From the NCBI GenBank assembly GCA_036768485.1, contig JAVLUZ010000333.1, positions 62,001 to 126,000 of the forward strand: DNA of 64,000 bases, given 5' to 3'. This DNA is from Mermis nigrescens. Lineage: Eukaryota > Nematoda > Enoplea > Mermithida > Mermithidae. Position 1 is the stretch's first letter. Each line of letters starts with the position of its first letter. Positions 49,256 to 61,095 of this stretch are shown in pieces. Below the pieces are notes generated by a model. It saw only the letters and a program-made list of their open reading frames with translations. It did no database searches and was not told the DNA's origin. The translations under genes were made by a program, and so were the position numbers.

Positions 49256-49594
49256 TCATAACAGGAGTTGATTGCGCATTAGTCGATCGGTCTCAGCCCC
49301 TGATTGGACGCCGCCGATTTTAAGCCCCTTATTAGCGCTTCGGTCGCCTTTGCTTTTGTTCCGGTGGCGACCTTGCTGATTTTGGTGCTGGCGTCTTTTG
49401 TGATGCGTCGCCGCCGCCGCGCCGCTAGCGTTGGAAAAGTTAGCGGCGGCGACGGCGTCGCCCCGGGACGAGCCGTGATTCTGACGGCGCGTCTGCTGAC
49501 CGCGGCTCCGCTCCCGCCTGGCCCTGTCGCGGATCTTCGTGCCCAGCGTCTTGCAATCTAACTTGCGGAACATGCGTTGGGCTCGCTTAAATTG
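49256..49594 (-). CDS. sfrp: sFRP exon 5: end of netrin-like domain and basic tail
   Basis: The acceptor is TTAATTTTTTCAAG, then QFKRAQRMFRKLDC, which gives the same 19-residue spacing from tryptophan to last cysteine as in sFRP1/2. The tail is rich in Arg, Lys, His, Gln and Ala (RDRARRERSRGQQTRRQ, THHKRRQHQNQQGRHRNKSK) with sequons NFS, NAS and NKS, and ends MRNQLLL then TGA. The exon is GC-rich against AT-rich introns. Confidence 0.88.
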   Translation of the reverse strand, partial: QFKRAQRMFRKLDCKTLGTKIRDRARRERSRGQQTRRQNHGSSRGDAVAAANFSNASGAAAATHHKRRQHQNQQGRHRNKSKGDRSANKGLKIGGVQSGAETDRLMRNQLLL

Positions 49595-52500
49595 CTTGAA
49601 AAAATTAACCGTAATACCAAGAAATACAAAATTTCTTAAGAAACGCCGGATACAAAAATACGAAAAGAATGCGGCCGTAGGGCGTGGAAAATAATTTTGC
49701 GACAAGAGATAAAATTATCGAAACTTTCACTATTTTTTTGGAGAAATTATCGCTGAACCAACATCTACTTTTTATCAATAACGCAAGTTTTGTGTTCGGT
49801 AAGTCAATTTTTATATCAATTTGATCAGGCAATCATGGCTTTTTTCGACTGACGCTAGGCGGGTTATGCTACATGCCAGAATTATTTTTTTACCATTACT
49901 TTTTCGCAGAGATAAAGCCGAATATAATAGAATAATCGATAAGTAATAATATCACAAAAGTTAGCTTTGATAATTAATTGGTCCCAGCCAAACCGTAAAA
50001 TCATATTTTCGCTTCAATTCGGTTAAACTCAAATTTAATAACATTTTATTCAATATTTTGCCTATTACTCAAGGAATAATAAATCTCAATACGATTCGTT
50101 TTCTTCTTGCTATATTACTATCGGTATAGCATTTTTAAAAATCAACATTAAAAACAATATTTTCCTGACGACAGCGGGAAACCAAGATATCAAGAAAAAT
50201 TTATACCGACCTCGCATTATTAGCCTGTTCTTAAGACAGAAACGACAATCTATAATTCCAGCTAAATAGTACATACATATGATTTTTAAAGCAAAAAATC
50301 TGCAGTAAATATTCAGTACGATTACACAATTAGATTTTATATAATTTCACGCAAACATTTTCGACATGCAGCCATCTTGATCATACATGGGCAGCGATCA
50401 AATTCTTAGAGTTTAAAAAATTTTAAAAAGTCAAAAAATGCAAAAAAAACTTATGGCAGGGGCGACATAATTTTCCTAGCACTCGATCTATTGCAATAAA
50501 AAAAATCGTTAAAAAAACGTAAAAATTCTGAAAATCCAATTTTGGGGGTCTGCCGAATTCTGAGGGTGTCTTAAGTTCTGGGGGAGGAGCTCAGTCAAAG
50601 CTCGAAATACCCAACTCTCATCTGACGATATCATGCACACTTTCCTGAATTCAATAATTTTGCCGGTAATCTATAAAATTATCATTTAATTATCCGAATT
50701 AAATAGGCATGATTGATCTAAAAAAAAGCGAAAGTTCACGCTTAACTGATTTCGAGGTTCACAGTTCAGCAATAAAAATTAGTCGAATGCAAAGCCAATT
50801 TAAAAATATCTGATGGTTCTGTGGGGGCTAACAAACCCCTGCAACCATAGGTGGGCAGCAGTCAAATTCTGTGAAGGAAGCCAATGAGGCTAAATTGACA
50901 AAAGCAGCTACGAAAATTTAATTAAGGGGCCGATTATGGGGTCTACCGGATTCTAGTGAGCATACATGGGCAGCACCTAAATTCTGGGGGAGGCAGGTAA
51001 GGATGGGGTAAATTGCCAAATTGTTGCGGAAAAATAGAATTCTGTGGAGGGTCTACAGTAATCTGCGGGGGTATTTCAACTTCCAGGGGGAAATCCTCCC
51101 CACGCCCATATGTGCTCGTGAGTCCGAGCCCCTTGGACTCCCATCCCAACGCCCATGTGTGTCCGCATTTCTATCACCATGTCATGCACGCTAAGAATAG
51201 GTACGAAGAAAGAATTATTACCGCTTTATCCTTTTTCCAGGGCAAAATCAAATTAAGCACGTATTCGCCACGCGAAGTTCGATTGGCCATGGCCAAAAAA
51301 CGTTTTTCCAAATTTGGGCGCGAAACGGCGCTGCAAGGACAAGTGCGATTCTGATCGGACAACTTGAGCCGCAGCCCGTTAATGTTCAGCGTCGACCCGT
51401 GACCCGACTTGTGTTTTATGGCTCGACCCCGTTTCACCTCGACAAAGTTGTGGCCCACCTTGCTCAGTTTTACTTTGAATACTTAAAACGTGTTCCGAAA
51501 TATAGGAAAGAAGTCGAAAATACGCCAAAGCCATCAAAATATGAATAAATTGATAATTTTATTGAAATTTAATAAGACAAAAAAAGGTAAAAATTTCGAT
51601 ATCAAAAGAATTTTTTGTGAAAAATATAGGAAAGAGTCGACGGAACTTTGCAAATCAAAGATGCTTGAGAAATATTTAAAAATTTTATTGGAATTTTAAA
51701 AACAAATAAGACAAGTAGAATAAAAACTCAAGCTAAAAAATGAATGTAAAATAAAATTCGATAGAGAATTTTCTTGATGAAATAGGGCAGTCATAAATTA
51801 CACGGGCCTATACTTTTATGAAGAAAACTATACGCATTGAATTAGAAAAGCATGTTTACAAGAGTTTCAATGGAATCCTAGTGAAATACTCGTAAACTTT
51901 GTTGATTAAGATACTATAGTAAACAGTGGCGGATCCAGGATTTTCCTAATGGGGGTACGGTACCCCTAAGGGGGGCGGAACCCTTACTCGGGCGGAAAAA
52001 TTAGCCGTTTTAACCAGAAAATCGCTAAAAAACGCTCAAAAATCCTCAATTTTGCGCACTATTTTGGGCCAATGGGGGGGGGGGCGGCGGCCACCCCCGC
52101 CTTCCCTAAATCGCCCTTATAGTAAACGATAGGGCAAAAGTGAATTCCTCAATTCAAATAAATTTAGATAGCCTTATCCGACAACGCTTATTAGCTTTAC
52201 AGATTTTTTAAATATATTTTTTCGACAATATGCATTTGCTTTGATAGGAAGTGCCAAATTTTAGCCAGCTTACCGTAGTCGGATCGACAAAAATGGTCCA
52301 GTATATTTTCGAAGGTATCAACTTGACTGCAAGAATCGCACGATTCGTTTTCTGAAAAATCGACAAATTAATCAATCACAGCTAATCTGTTGAAGCTTAT
52401 GATTTTCAAGATAATATTGTCTCCTTCTAACTCACAATTCTACGTTTTCGTGGTTACCTTTGATCGCTCAATGCAAAACAGCATGCCCGCTACTTTTAAT

Positions 52501-55500
52501 ACTTTCAGTTTTGTATTTTTATACTTTTTAATTTTTTGTTGGCCTACTCAAATATCACTATACTCGTATAATTATTTTTCCTACATTCTATATTGCTAAT
52601 TTAAACTGCGAATTTTTTACTTTTCTAAAAAATTATACCTCGTGCATGAAAAAAATAATTCACTGCTCGCTTTTTTATTCAAACTTAATTTTTTTACTAA
52701 AAATCAAGAATTTGCATTTATTCTAATTTTTATAATTATCCCAGGAAAGCCCATGAATTACTTTCAGCCGCTTTAGATTGTCCAATTATAGTCCGATTGC
52801 TTTTAAAAAGTCAAATATGAAAAAATCAAGCTTTTCAAATTCGGATTAAAATATTTTTGCCGGTTGATTTTCTAGAAAAGGACTTCGAACTTCCAATTAT
52901 TTGCTTCTAGTTTTTCCGCACTTTTTTATAACTCAAATAAACCAGCGCGTGCGCAAGAATAATCGAAAAGTCAGCTTCGCTGCCACAAAAAAGCTAGCGT
53001 TGATTGATGAATGCGAGCTGTATAGTGGTACACAATTTCGTAATTTATGCCATTGTTTAACACGGAATAAATAATTTTTGGAAAATCGCGGCGATCATTC
53101 AACCGCGTCAAATATCGATTAGTTTTTAGCGCGATTTTTTTCGGGCGTTTCATAGCCGCTCATTTCCTTGTTAGCTAACTTTGTAGTAAGCCACCTGATC
53201 AAAGCGACGAATCAGGGCGGCTAATTAGTCAAGCGTTGAATTTAAGCTAACGAAACAACAAAAAAAACACTCGAGCTTTAGCGCTTATCTCGCCGTTGCC
53301 CCGACGAAAAACTTTTCATCCGGAGAACAAGCGCCGAAAAACAAGAAGGATTATATTGACACGCTTAAGCACACACACACGCGAAATTTCGTATAGTCGG
53401 CCCTTTATGTAAATATAGAAGCCGGCGGCTTTCGCCTTTGATCTTTTTTTAAACGCCAACTTTCGCGCAGAAGTCGAGCAGCGCCTTCTTTTTCGTCCAT
53501 TCCATCTCTAATAGGTCCCCTGCGCGCGTCGTAATTACGGAAAAATGTATAAATTCCAAATTGCCTTATCGGACCGCCGCGCGATTTTATTAACCGTAAA
53601 ATTAAACTGCGTGGGGCGGAAGAGGGAGCAGATCAGGAAAGCTTCGATCGAAAAAATCGGTTGGGGGATATTTTTGGAAAAAACAATAAAAATTTATTTT
53701 TGATGCCAAAGATGAAAGAAAAGCCGCCGCCCCTCGGACAAGGTCACCGGCTCGTTTGTGCGACTCGAATCGAATCGCGAATCAGCGACGTGTGAGTCCG
53801 ATTTCGGATTCGCCAAAGCCAATTAAACGACGTGGCTCTCAAAATGGCCGAAAAATTGCTCTCTCGACTCGGAGGAGGCCATTAAATAATGTCCCCATTA
53901 ACACGTGTAACGTGCGTAAATGATCGTAAATTGTTTTGACACGCGAATGTAGTACAAGAAAACATTTGCCTTTTGCGTGTATTATACGACGTGGGCCGAG
54001 AAAGTATAGAAAAAACGACTTTCGCATTTTCGGCCAAAATTTTTACTTGCGGTAAATTATTTGAGCGGCTTTGACATAAAATAAAATTACAATTTGTCAA
54101 ATCTGTATTTTGTGCGAAGCGCTACGAAGTGACCTTATCAATCATGGATTGGACGTTCGCAAAATAAAATTGTTGTATCCTGGTGAAGCTCTTGCCTTCA
54201 ATCTTTTTTAATTTATACACCACAATGAGTAATTTATTTTCTCTATTTTTCCGTTGTATGCTTCATATTCTAATCAGCAACTTTCTATCGTTTTTGTCAT
54301 TCTCTAGGCGATTATTGCAAATTATTACGGTAGTAGAACTTGTTTTTGAAAGCGCCAGTTTTTTTACCTCTTTTCTTAACCTCTCATCACTATACATGGG
54401 TGTGGCGGGGGTCGGGGGCAGACCAACACGTTCAAACCGATGGACTCCCAGAATTAAATTTTTGGGATGTTTTTTAGATTTTGACTAGTTCTACACCCAC
54501 CCTGACCTCCAAGAACTCGGCTATTCTGGGATAATACGAATTTCTAAGTCATATTTTGAAAATCAAATTCAAACACAATAATACAACGAAAAGAGTTTCA
54601 AAAATTGATTTGTATAAGAATTATTAATACAGCACAATAGCCATTTTTATTCAATAATTGTACATGACCTCTGGCTATATTTTGATGGATAATTTCGATT
54701 CACAGATGCTATCGCACCTGACCTTGTCTTATCTTCGATGCAGAAGTTTGAGTTTCGATAGTCAGTATCAAACATGCACGTGAGATTTTAGGTGTTTAAA
54801 TCACCGGAAAGGAAAAATGGGAAATTTCGTGAGGAAAATGAGGCAAAATGATGGCAAAAAATTAAGATCGAAAATCCCTTCAATCAAGGATTAAAGTAGT
54901 TAGCGCTACTTTAGCATTTATATTAGTTTTTGAGGTCATTTAGGCCCAAAAAGCTCACTAACTGACCCCTCCGAATCGGCCACGCTCTGCATCGCGGGCA
55001 GTATGACAGAGAGTTCATTGTGATATTTAAAAGTAAAATTACAGGCCTAGCGTAGGCACTACATTTATTTATGGAATGAGTAGCGAATAATAAAACAGGT
55101 TACTTTCGTAATTTTCTCGCGGTTGTATGCACATGTCGTTGGTGACCGGGAATTTGGCGCAATTGAGCATTTCGGGCCACGGGAAGCCGTAAGCTTGCAT
55201 GCGTTTTTCGCAACCCGATTTGACGGTTTCGCACAAGGACCGACACGGGTAAATTGCTCTTTCCAGACAAACCGGGGCAAACAATGAACACAAAAATAAC
55301 TGAAATGCGAGTAAAATAACAAATTAAGCCAAGCGGAAGCAAGTTACGCCAAAAATAGTTACATTGTGTGTGCGAGTCGAATCATCAAAAACGATTACAA
55401 AAATCACGTTGCTGTCACGTATTCTTGATATATGCATATCGTAAATGGTGAATTTACAAGAAAATTGTAGCATCAACTTTTACAATCAGGCTCGACTTAG

Positions 55501-58146
55501 ACTTGCTTAGACTTGGACTACGGCTTAGGCCATGAGCAAAAACACACAAGAAAGCCAAAGTGAAACACGATTAATATAATCGGAAGAGCAAAAAATTTAC
55601 ATATATTACAAAAAAGAATTAAAGATGAATCTAAAGATAAATCGTTCTTTCAATCTGCATTAAATTGAGAAGACAACAAAAAGGGCAAAAAGCTACAGAT
55701 TCATGATTCGTGGAAACTTTTTTACTTAGAAGAATGTGTTTATATCATTAAAGTTTTAAGAATGTGATGAAATCTGATGGAAAATTTTTATTATACGCTA
55801 ACCGAAAAATAATTTTTTCCCGAATTTTCTTGATTTCCCATAAATAATTTACAAAAATTCAAGATAAAACATTTTCCACAAGATTCTCAAAATCTGAATT
55901 TCTGATTTTTGAAGTCAATAATCATTATTATCAGCCAAAATGGTATTTCCGTGAAATTTTAATTACTAATTTATGTTGTTTTTTTAATTTTTTTTCATTA
56001 TTTCCCTCTCTATTCTCACCGTATCAAATTTGTTTTCTTGGTCAAGTTCTTATAATTAATTAGGTTGAAGAGAAATCGAAAAATATTTAATAGTATTGTC
56101 ATTTTTAGTATGGAAATCTGAGAAAATAATGTCTTCTCTTTAATTAATTCTTAGTGCATTTTTAAGTATCTTATTTAAGTATATAATTAGCTAAGCATTC
56201 ATTACATAGGTCAAGAATTAAATAGCGATGTAGCCAAAATTTTAATTAAATCAAAATTTATAATAAAAATTTTAACTCGTCGAATACTCTAATAACCATA
56301 TATTCTTTGAAAAGTAATTCCTCTATTCCTCAAGAACACAAGAGAATTCAAAGATTTTACAATATGATAGACTAACTTTTATGGAAGCAATTCTGTGTGA
56401 AACATGAGTCGCAATAATTGAATTGTCAAAAAACTACAAAGTAGAAGATGAAAAAATTTCAAAACGGGTGACAGATGAACTCATCTTAAAATTCGGAAAA
56501 AAATCAAGAAAATCAAGGAAAGCGAATATTGTCTTTCAAAAATAGAATAAAGCAACGATTCATTAACTCAAGTTATGTACATTCGTTAGCGGAAAGAAAT
56601 ATTTGGTGTACTTGCTGAGTAATGGACCTTCCACAGTATTGTAGAAACGATGAAATCAGTTGGTCCGGTCTTTTGCTTAATGCATATGAAGAATGCGGAA
56701 AGCTTATTCTGTCAAAAACGAATTTCGAAAAATGTTAAAACTTTAAAATATTTTGAAGTCGAATTTAGATTATTTAGGTACTTTAGCTTTTATTGTAAAA
56801 TGAGTTTGCTTTACAATTTTGTATCAATAGATAGCATGCATGTATCTGAGGTGTCTTTAAAGAAGAAGTTTTTTTTCTAATGATCTATGCTTGTTTTCGG
56901 ACTAAATATGCAAATTTATGCTAATTATGGTCCGGATGTCATAAGCCGATCTTAGCAGCTATAAGTTTACATGTATGACAAATGGAAGAAAATTGAATTA
57001 AATTACACGATAAATGTCAACCTCCCTATAAATTGAAACTAAACAAAATTAAAATGAATTTAACATTAAAGCCTCTTAGTTCCATCATGATTGGTCGATT
57101 TTCAAATTAAAAAACTTTTTTCCGCCTACTTTCCCCATTTTTTGTAAACTTTGCGAAATATGCAGACTTTCTGAACCTTTACTCGACTTTTTACGATAGC
57201 TTTTACGTTTGACAATTCAAACAAATATTTGGTTCCTTGCAACAAAATTTGCGTCTCATTTTTCGTCAGCTTCAATCCATCCTATTTTCTGCGTCCGAAA
57301 AAATCGCATTTTATGTTTTTTTTTCTAAAATAAATAAGGTTTGAAAGCCAAAGGAGGAAACCCGCATCTTCAATTCTGTGACGCAATTTGAAAATATGGT
57401 GCGGCTGAAACTCACATATGTTCAATGTGTGAGTTTCGAAGGTTTTTACTCACTAGAAAAGTTTAACCATTCGGAAATTTTCTATCCACCAGAATTGGCG
57501 ATTTGCCAAAAAAATTGTTAAAAGGGTGCTATTTTGAAAATTTTTAGCTATCTATTTGCTAAAAAGTATTAGAAATTCGAAGCTTCGCGCCATATGCTAA
57601 CTTTCTGACTGGGTATATTTTGCTCAATTTATTCGAGTTATTGCGATATTTTTCAAAATTTTCAATGTTTTTGCATTGTAGAAAAATAGGACGATTTCAG
57701 AAACGCGAAAAATTGGTGTTTTGGCGCGTTTCGCCGTTTTTGAGCCTACAAAAAAGCGATTAAGAAAATTTTTCGGTCGCACCCCCAGAATTCCCACGCT
57801 GTACCCGTCCATTCGGCATTTCCTACCTTAGTATCCGTATGACAATTCAGGCGCAGCAACGGGATCCACGGCTGCGACTGTTGCACCGCCTCGTCGAGCG
57901 CCTCGTGCTCGAGCAAATTCGGCAGCCGCATTTTTCGTAGTCGATGCCGTGGCACAGGCTAAAATTGCGCGGAATGGCGACGCAGTTGGGCGCCGACGCC
58001 GACGGCTGCTGCGCCGACTCGGCCGAGCGGCTGTTCAACAGCGCCCACGACTCGGCGGCGTCCAATTCGCCGTGCGCCGCCGCTTGCCAAGCGTAACAAT
58101 TGTGTAAAACGAAAAATTTGACGATGTAAACCGGCCAGCTCTCCAT
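49256..58146 (-). CDS. sfrp: Secreted frizzled-related protein (sFRP1/2/5-like), five coding exons
   Basis: sFRPs are secreted Wnt-binding proteins that tune Wnt signalling outside the cell. Coding exons, read leftwards: 57827-58146, 55104-55299, 52274-52351, 51222-51481 and 49256-49594. Phases fit throughout (0, 1, 1, 0). All introns are GT-AG. The model gives 397 residues, against about 295-350 for typical sFRPs. Residues 1-26 resemble a signal peptide. The frizzled cysteine-rich domain spans Cys55-Cys164 with all ten cysteines. The netrin-like domain has its six cysteines at 177, 180, 194, 246, 248 and 299. A basic tail of about 98 residues follows. LCHGIDYEK, MRLPNLLEHE, FLCSLFAPVCLE and YPCRSLCE place it nearest sFRP1/2/5. 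There is no seven-helix region, so it is not a Frizzled receptor. One base is missing in exon 1, probably a homopolymer error. Confidence 0.93.
50382..50590 (+). mobile_element. MITE-A copy 10, degenerate, in sFRP intron 4
   Basis: CATACATGGGCAGCGATCAAA start and a worn body ending in CTGGGGGAGGAG. No right terminus or duplication. Confidence 0.6.
50846..50945 (+). mobile_element. MITE-A copy 11, left-end fragment
   Basis: CATAGGTGGGCAGCAGTCAAA followed by about 80 bp of weak similarity. Confidence 0.5.
50961..51114 (+). mobile_element. MITE-A copy 12, internally deleted
   Basis: CATACATGGGCAGCACC to CACGCCCATATGTG, 154 bp. Duplications CTAGTGAG (50953-50960) and CTCGTGAG (51115-51122) differ at one base. 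It lies in sFRP intron 4, 108 bp from exon 4. Confidence 0.85.
51222..51481 (-). CDS. sfrp: sFRP exon 4: netrin-like domain body
   Basis: The acceptor is CGTTTTAAG, then FKVKLSKVGHNFVEV. It holds the NRTCPC cysteine pair and GEYVLNLILPWKKDKA. The donor is GCG followed by GTAATA at 51221, phase 0. Confidence 0.92.
51924..52118 (+). mobile_element. 195-bp hAT-like MITE in sFRP intron 3
   Basis: It starts CAGTGGCGGATCCAGGATT and ends CTAAATCGCCCTT. Exact duplications ATAGTAAA lie at 51916-51923 and 52119-52126. The ends are a weak inverted repeat (CAGTGGCG / AAGGGCG). It is distinct from MITE-A and perhaps related to 48826-49234. Confidence 0.8.
52274..52351 (-). CDS. sfrp: sFRP exon 3: 78-bp microexon
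   Basis: The acceptor is GATTTTTCAG and the donor is TACG followed by GTAAGC. It encodes NESCDSCSQVDTFENILDHF then CRSDY, the C-x2-C...C start of the netrin-like domain. Its one-plus-two split codons join exactly to exons 2 and 4. Vertebrate sFRP genes have a comparably small exon at this place. Confidence 0.9.
54899..55010 (+). repeat. Dispersed repeat (GACCGGTC family), in sFRP intron 2
   Basis: A diverged copy of 8982-9110: TTTTTGAGGTCATTTAGGCC, CTCACTAACTGACCCC and CTCTGCATCGCGGGCAG. The rest of intron 2 (52352-55103) and intron 1 (55300-57826) shows no gene. The plus frame at 54183-54488 is not convincing. Confidence 0.5.
55104..55299 (-). CDS. sfrp: sFRP exon 2: second half of CRD
   Basis: The acceptor is TTTTACTCGCATTTCAG, then LFLCSLFAPVCLE. 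CRD cysteines 4-10 are here, ending NDMCIQPRENYE. The donor GAAA followed by GTAACC leaves one base over (phase 1). Confidence 0.92.
57827..58146 (-). CDS. sfrp: sFRP exon 1: signal peptide and first half of CRD
   Basis: It starts at the ATG (MESWPVYIVKFFVLHNC), the first methionine of a hydrophobic leader. CRD cysteines 1-3 lie in NCVAIP, SLCHGI and LNCHTDTK. The donor is AAG followed by GTAGGAAAT at 57826. A one-base deletion in the T-run at 57931-57935 (five, where six keep frame) shifts IDYEK out of frame with MRLPNLLEHE. The rest of the gene is intact, so a sequencing or assembly error is likelier than a dead gene. Confidence 0.92.
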
Positions 58147-60063
58147 CGTCGCGCCGCTCTCGATGTGTAAAAGAAGCGCAAATTTATGTTTAAACAGCGT
58201 TTTCGTACGAAAGTCGGATTACACTGCAAAACTACGATCGAGTCGTTATAATAATAGTAAATTAAGTGGCGCAAGGTGTGCGCGTCGTTGTCTCCGCCGT
58301 GTACGTTTCGGCTAATATAAAACAAACCGAGCTGCTTATTTATGATTAACGACTGATTATTCGAACGTCGAAGCGGCGTGATTAAATAGGGCAGCGAAGA
58401 TGAAAGCGGGCGGCGAAGCGGGGTTAAGCCGGGCGGCTTGCTCCTTTGTTGTTTTTTGAGCGACGAACGGATTATCGTCGACTATTAGCGCATAAGCCCA
58501 ATTGCGATACGTCAAACGCGCCCGAGCTCTAGCTGCTCGAGAAGCCGGTTGGCGTCTCGAGATTTTAGCCTAAATACGCCGATGTTGAAAATAATATAGG
58601 AACTATATTATATCGTACAGTAAGCGTAGTGCGCCTTCGACTGGAGGAATGTTGTAAAAACGAATTCGCTCGAACAGGTAACGTCAGTTGGGATCCGTTT
58701 ATTCCGCGGCGGCGCGTCAAATTTCTTGACGTCTTCGATTTTGATTAGCTTTGCGTTTCGCCGCTAAACTTTCGTTTCGTCGCTTATCCGCTGACATCGA
58801 ACATTTGACGAGATTGAGTCTAATTTGAAGCAACCGGGGAGTTTTTTTGCTAGCCAGGGAGCTAAAGCCGAAGGTCGGCAAATAAGCCGAAAATTTTTCG
58901 AATCGGAAATTTTTCGCCCTTAGATGCGATTTGATTGACGGGCCGTCGAAAACGTAGTTGGTGCAAAAACCGCAGTTGTTTATTTGACTAAAAATGCGCG
59001 ATCGCTATTCTTACTGTATTCGCTTAATATCCAGTGCGAGTGGGAGAGAGAGATTACATTTTCAAATTGTCGCTTTAATACGAAGTGCCACTGGCCTAAA
59101 GCGTGCGATATGTACCTACGACGTAATAAAGTGCTACATTCTATAGTTTGAACGGATGTCGTATTTGTATTAGTAATTGCCCTGTCAAGCGTTTTGTTAC
59201 GGAAAATTTGTGCATTCAGATTTTTATGCATTTGACCGGACAGCGTACACTTACATCCATACACGCTACACGAATGTCTGTGTTCCCTCTTATTTTTGCT
59301 CACGCACTTTTGTTTGCTGATTTTATGTAAATTGTGACTGAGGATTGACTCTACTTCGAATACACTCCAGAAATACGACAAATTCTATATATATTTTCTT
59401 TGCATCTGGTTTTGTACACTTTGCTTAAGCAAATAATTTTTACATATATAAAGAAATAATGGAGAGGTGTTAGAGCATTCAACGAATTGTGTCCTCGGAA
59501 AATATATATAGACATAAATCATACATCTATGTACTTTAACAACCATGCCTTACAATATATACACAGACACCTATGAGAAATGAAAGATTTTGTGCTATGC
59601 ACGTCCAGAGAATTTAGCTTCAAAAATCAAGCCTTATAATAAGAATACCGTGCAGTGTAGAATTAAATGAGACATGGATTGATATGGATCAGAAGGGGGA
59701 TCCAAAAATTAATTGACGTCTGTACCCTGACAACCTCCACATTTGTCGAAAATAGACACAAAATTCCGTTCATTATATTCGCACAAAATGAAGTATTTTC
59801 GCCACTTTCTCAAATCACTTCTGTTTCTAAACATTTCTTAATTCCTGAACATTTCGCTCGAAAAGCGTGCGTTTATTTTAAATTATTTTGTCGAATGATG
59901 TTTTATGCGAAAGCCAGCGCAAAGCGTCGTAAAATTTAAAAATTTAGAGTTAAGAATAGCTAAATCTTTCTTTGCGTTACGTGTCTTATACACGAGGTGA
60001 AACACAATCCTATTAAGGCGAGGCGAACTGTTTGATATAGGCATAGGCGTACGCAGGTGGGGA
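58147..60063. other. sFRP upstream region; no second gene recognised
   Basis: 58147-58980 is relatively CpG-rich (GAAGCGGCG, GGCGGCGAAGCGGGG), as expected near a promoter and 5' UTR of the minus-strand sFRP gene. I cannot place a TSS or TATA box. The minus frame at 58980-59381 (133 codons) has no domain I recognise. Confidence 0.45.
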
Positions 60064-60071
60064 GCGGCTAC

Positions 60072-60308
60072 CATACGTGGGCAGCAAGAAAATTGGGGGG
60101 GGGTTCAAGATTTTTTGAAGGTCAAAAAATGGCCTTCAAAATGGTGGTATGGCGATAAAAACACAATTTTTCGACGTTTCTTATTACGCACTATCCATTG
60201 GCATCAAAAAATTGCGAAAAAAAAGAAAAAATTTTCAAAAATTGAATTCTGGGGGGAGGGGGTCTGGGGGTGCATACCCCCAGACCCCCTCCCCCACGCC
60301 CAGGTGTG
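60072..60308 (+). mobile_element. MITE-A copy 13
   Basis: CATACGTGGGCAGC to GCCCAGGTGTG, 237 bp, exact duplications GCGGCTAC at 60064-60071 and 60309-60316. A near-palindrome of GGGGGT and ACCCCC runs sits inside the right end. Confidence 0.95.
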
Positions 60309-60597
60309 GCGGCTACCCTTCTTAGCCCTAAAATAATTTTGGAACAGAGGGATAATGCTTGAAAACTAATGGAAATAATGATCTTTTCATCGAAAAATCT
60401 CAATATTTTCGGCGCTTCGCGCCGTAGGATAATTATTTTTCATAAATTTGTCGCTGACGCGGCCAACAAAAACGTCATTTTTTATAGCAAATCAAGAGAT
60501 AGAGCATGTTAGGAAACATCAGAAACTGGAATAAATCCTGCGTGCGCCTCCGGATATTAGGTGCCTACAACGTTTTAGGTCTTTGCAAATTTTAGAT

Positions 60598-60810
60598 TGT
60601 GTCAACAGCCCCACCGTTTTAACAGCCCAACCAATAATCCCAACAGCCCCACCAGTCCCAACAGCCCCATCGTCACAACAGCCAATCCCAACAGGCCCAC
60701 CAGTCCTAACAGCCCCACCAATCCCAACAGCCCCACCAATAATCCTAACAGCCCCACCAATAATCCTAAGAGCCCCCATAGTTCCAAACAGTTCCACCGT
60801 TTTAACAGTC
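60598..60810 (+). repeat. Third copy of the CCAACAGCCCCACCA minisatellite
   Basis: About 13 tandem variants, same unit and orientation as 8345-8600. The 60317-60597 stretch before it has no recognised gene. Confidence 0.92.
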
Positions 60811-61019
60811 ACTGCACCGTCCTACCCAACCACATATAGGCATTGGGAGGAGGGGATCTTAGGAGGTTTAATCCCCCCGAGGATCTAGAACCACCTCCCT
60901 AAAATTATGGTAAAGCCATAGAATTCTATTTTTCGCACATTTATTGATCACTTTACCCAATCAGACTACCAAAATTTTGTCGGTGCCAACGCGTGATCCT
61001 CCCAACTGTCCCACTGTGC

Positions 61020-61095
61020 CGACCATAGATACGCAGCATGGCCGGTCTGGAGTAGGAGTTTTGAGCCAAAAATGACCTCAAAAACGGGTCTACAA
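61020..61095 (-). repeat. Dispersed repeat (GACCGGTC family)
   Basis: CCATAGATACGCAGCATGG, CCGGTCTGGAG and GTTTTGAGCCAAAAATGACC are the reverse complement of 9000-9085. Both occurrences lie near the CCAACAGCCCCACCA minisatellite, so the two may belong to one element. Confidence 0.65.

Noticed and set aside
49304..49561. Plus-strand 85-codon ORF with a membrane-like stretch
   Set aside because: It is the antisense of GC-rich sFRP exon 5, which has clear homology on the minus strand.
54183..54488. Plus-strand hydrophobic ORF of 101 codons
   Set aside because: It lies in sFRP intron 2, has biased low-complexity composition and no splice or homology support.
57847..57955. Two separate overlapping minus-strand proteins
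   Set aside because: They are two frames of sFRP exon 1 separated by a one-base homopolymer shift.
58980..59381. Minus-strand 133-codon ORF upstream of sFRP
   Set aside because: No domain, no clear splice sites and no start context. Mentioned only as non-coding upstream DNA.
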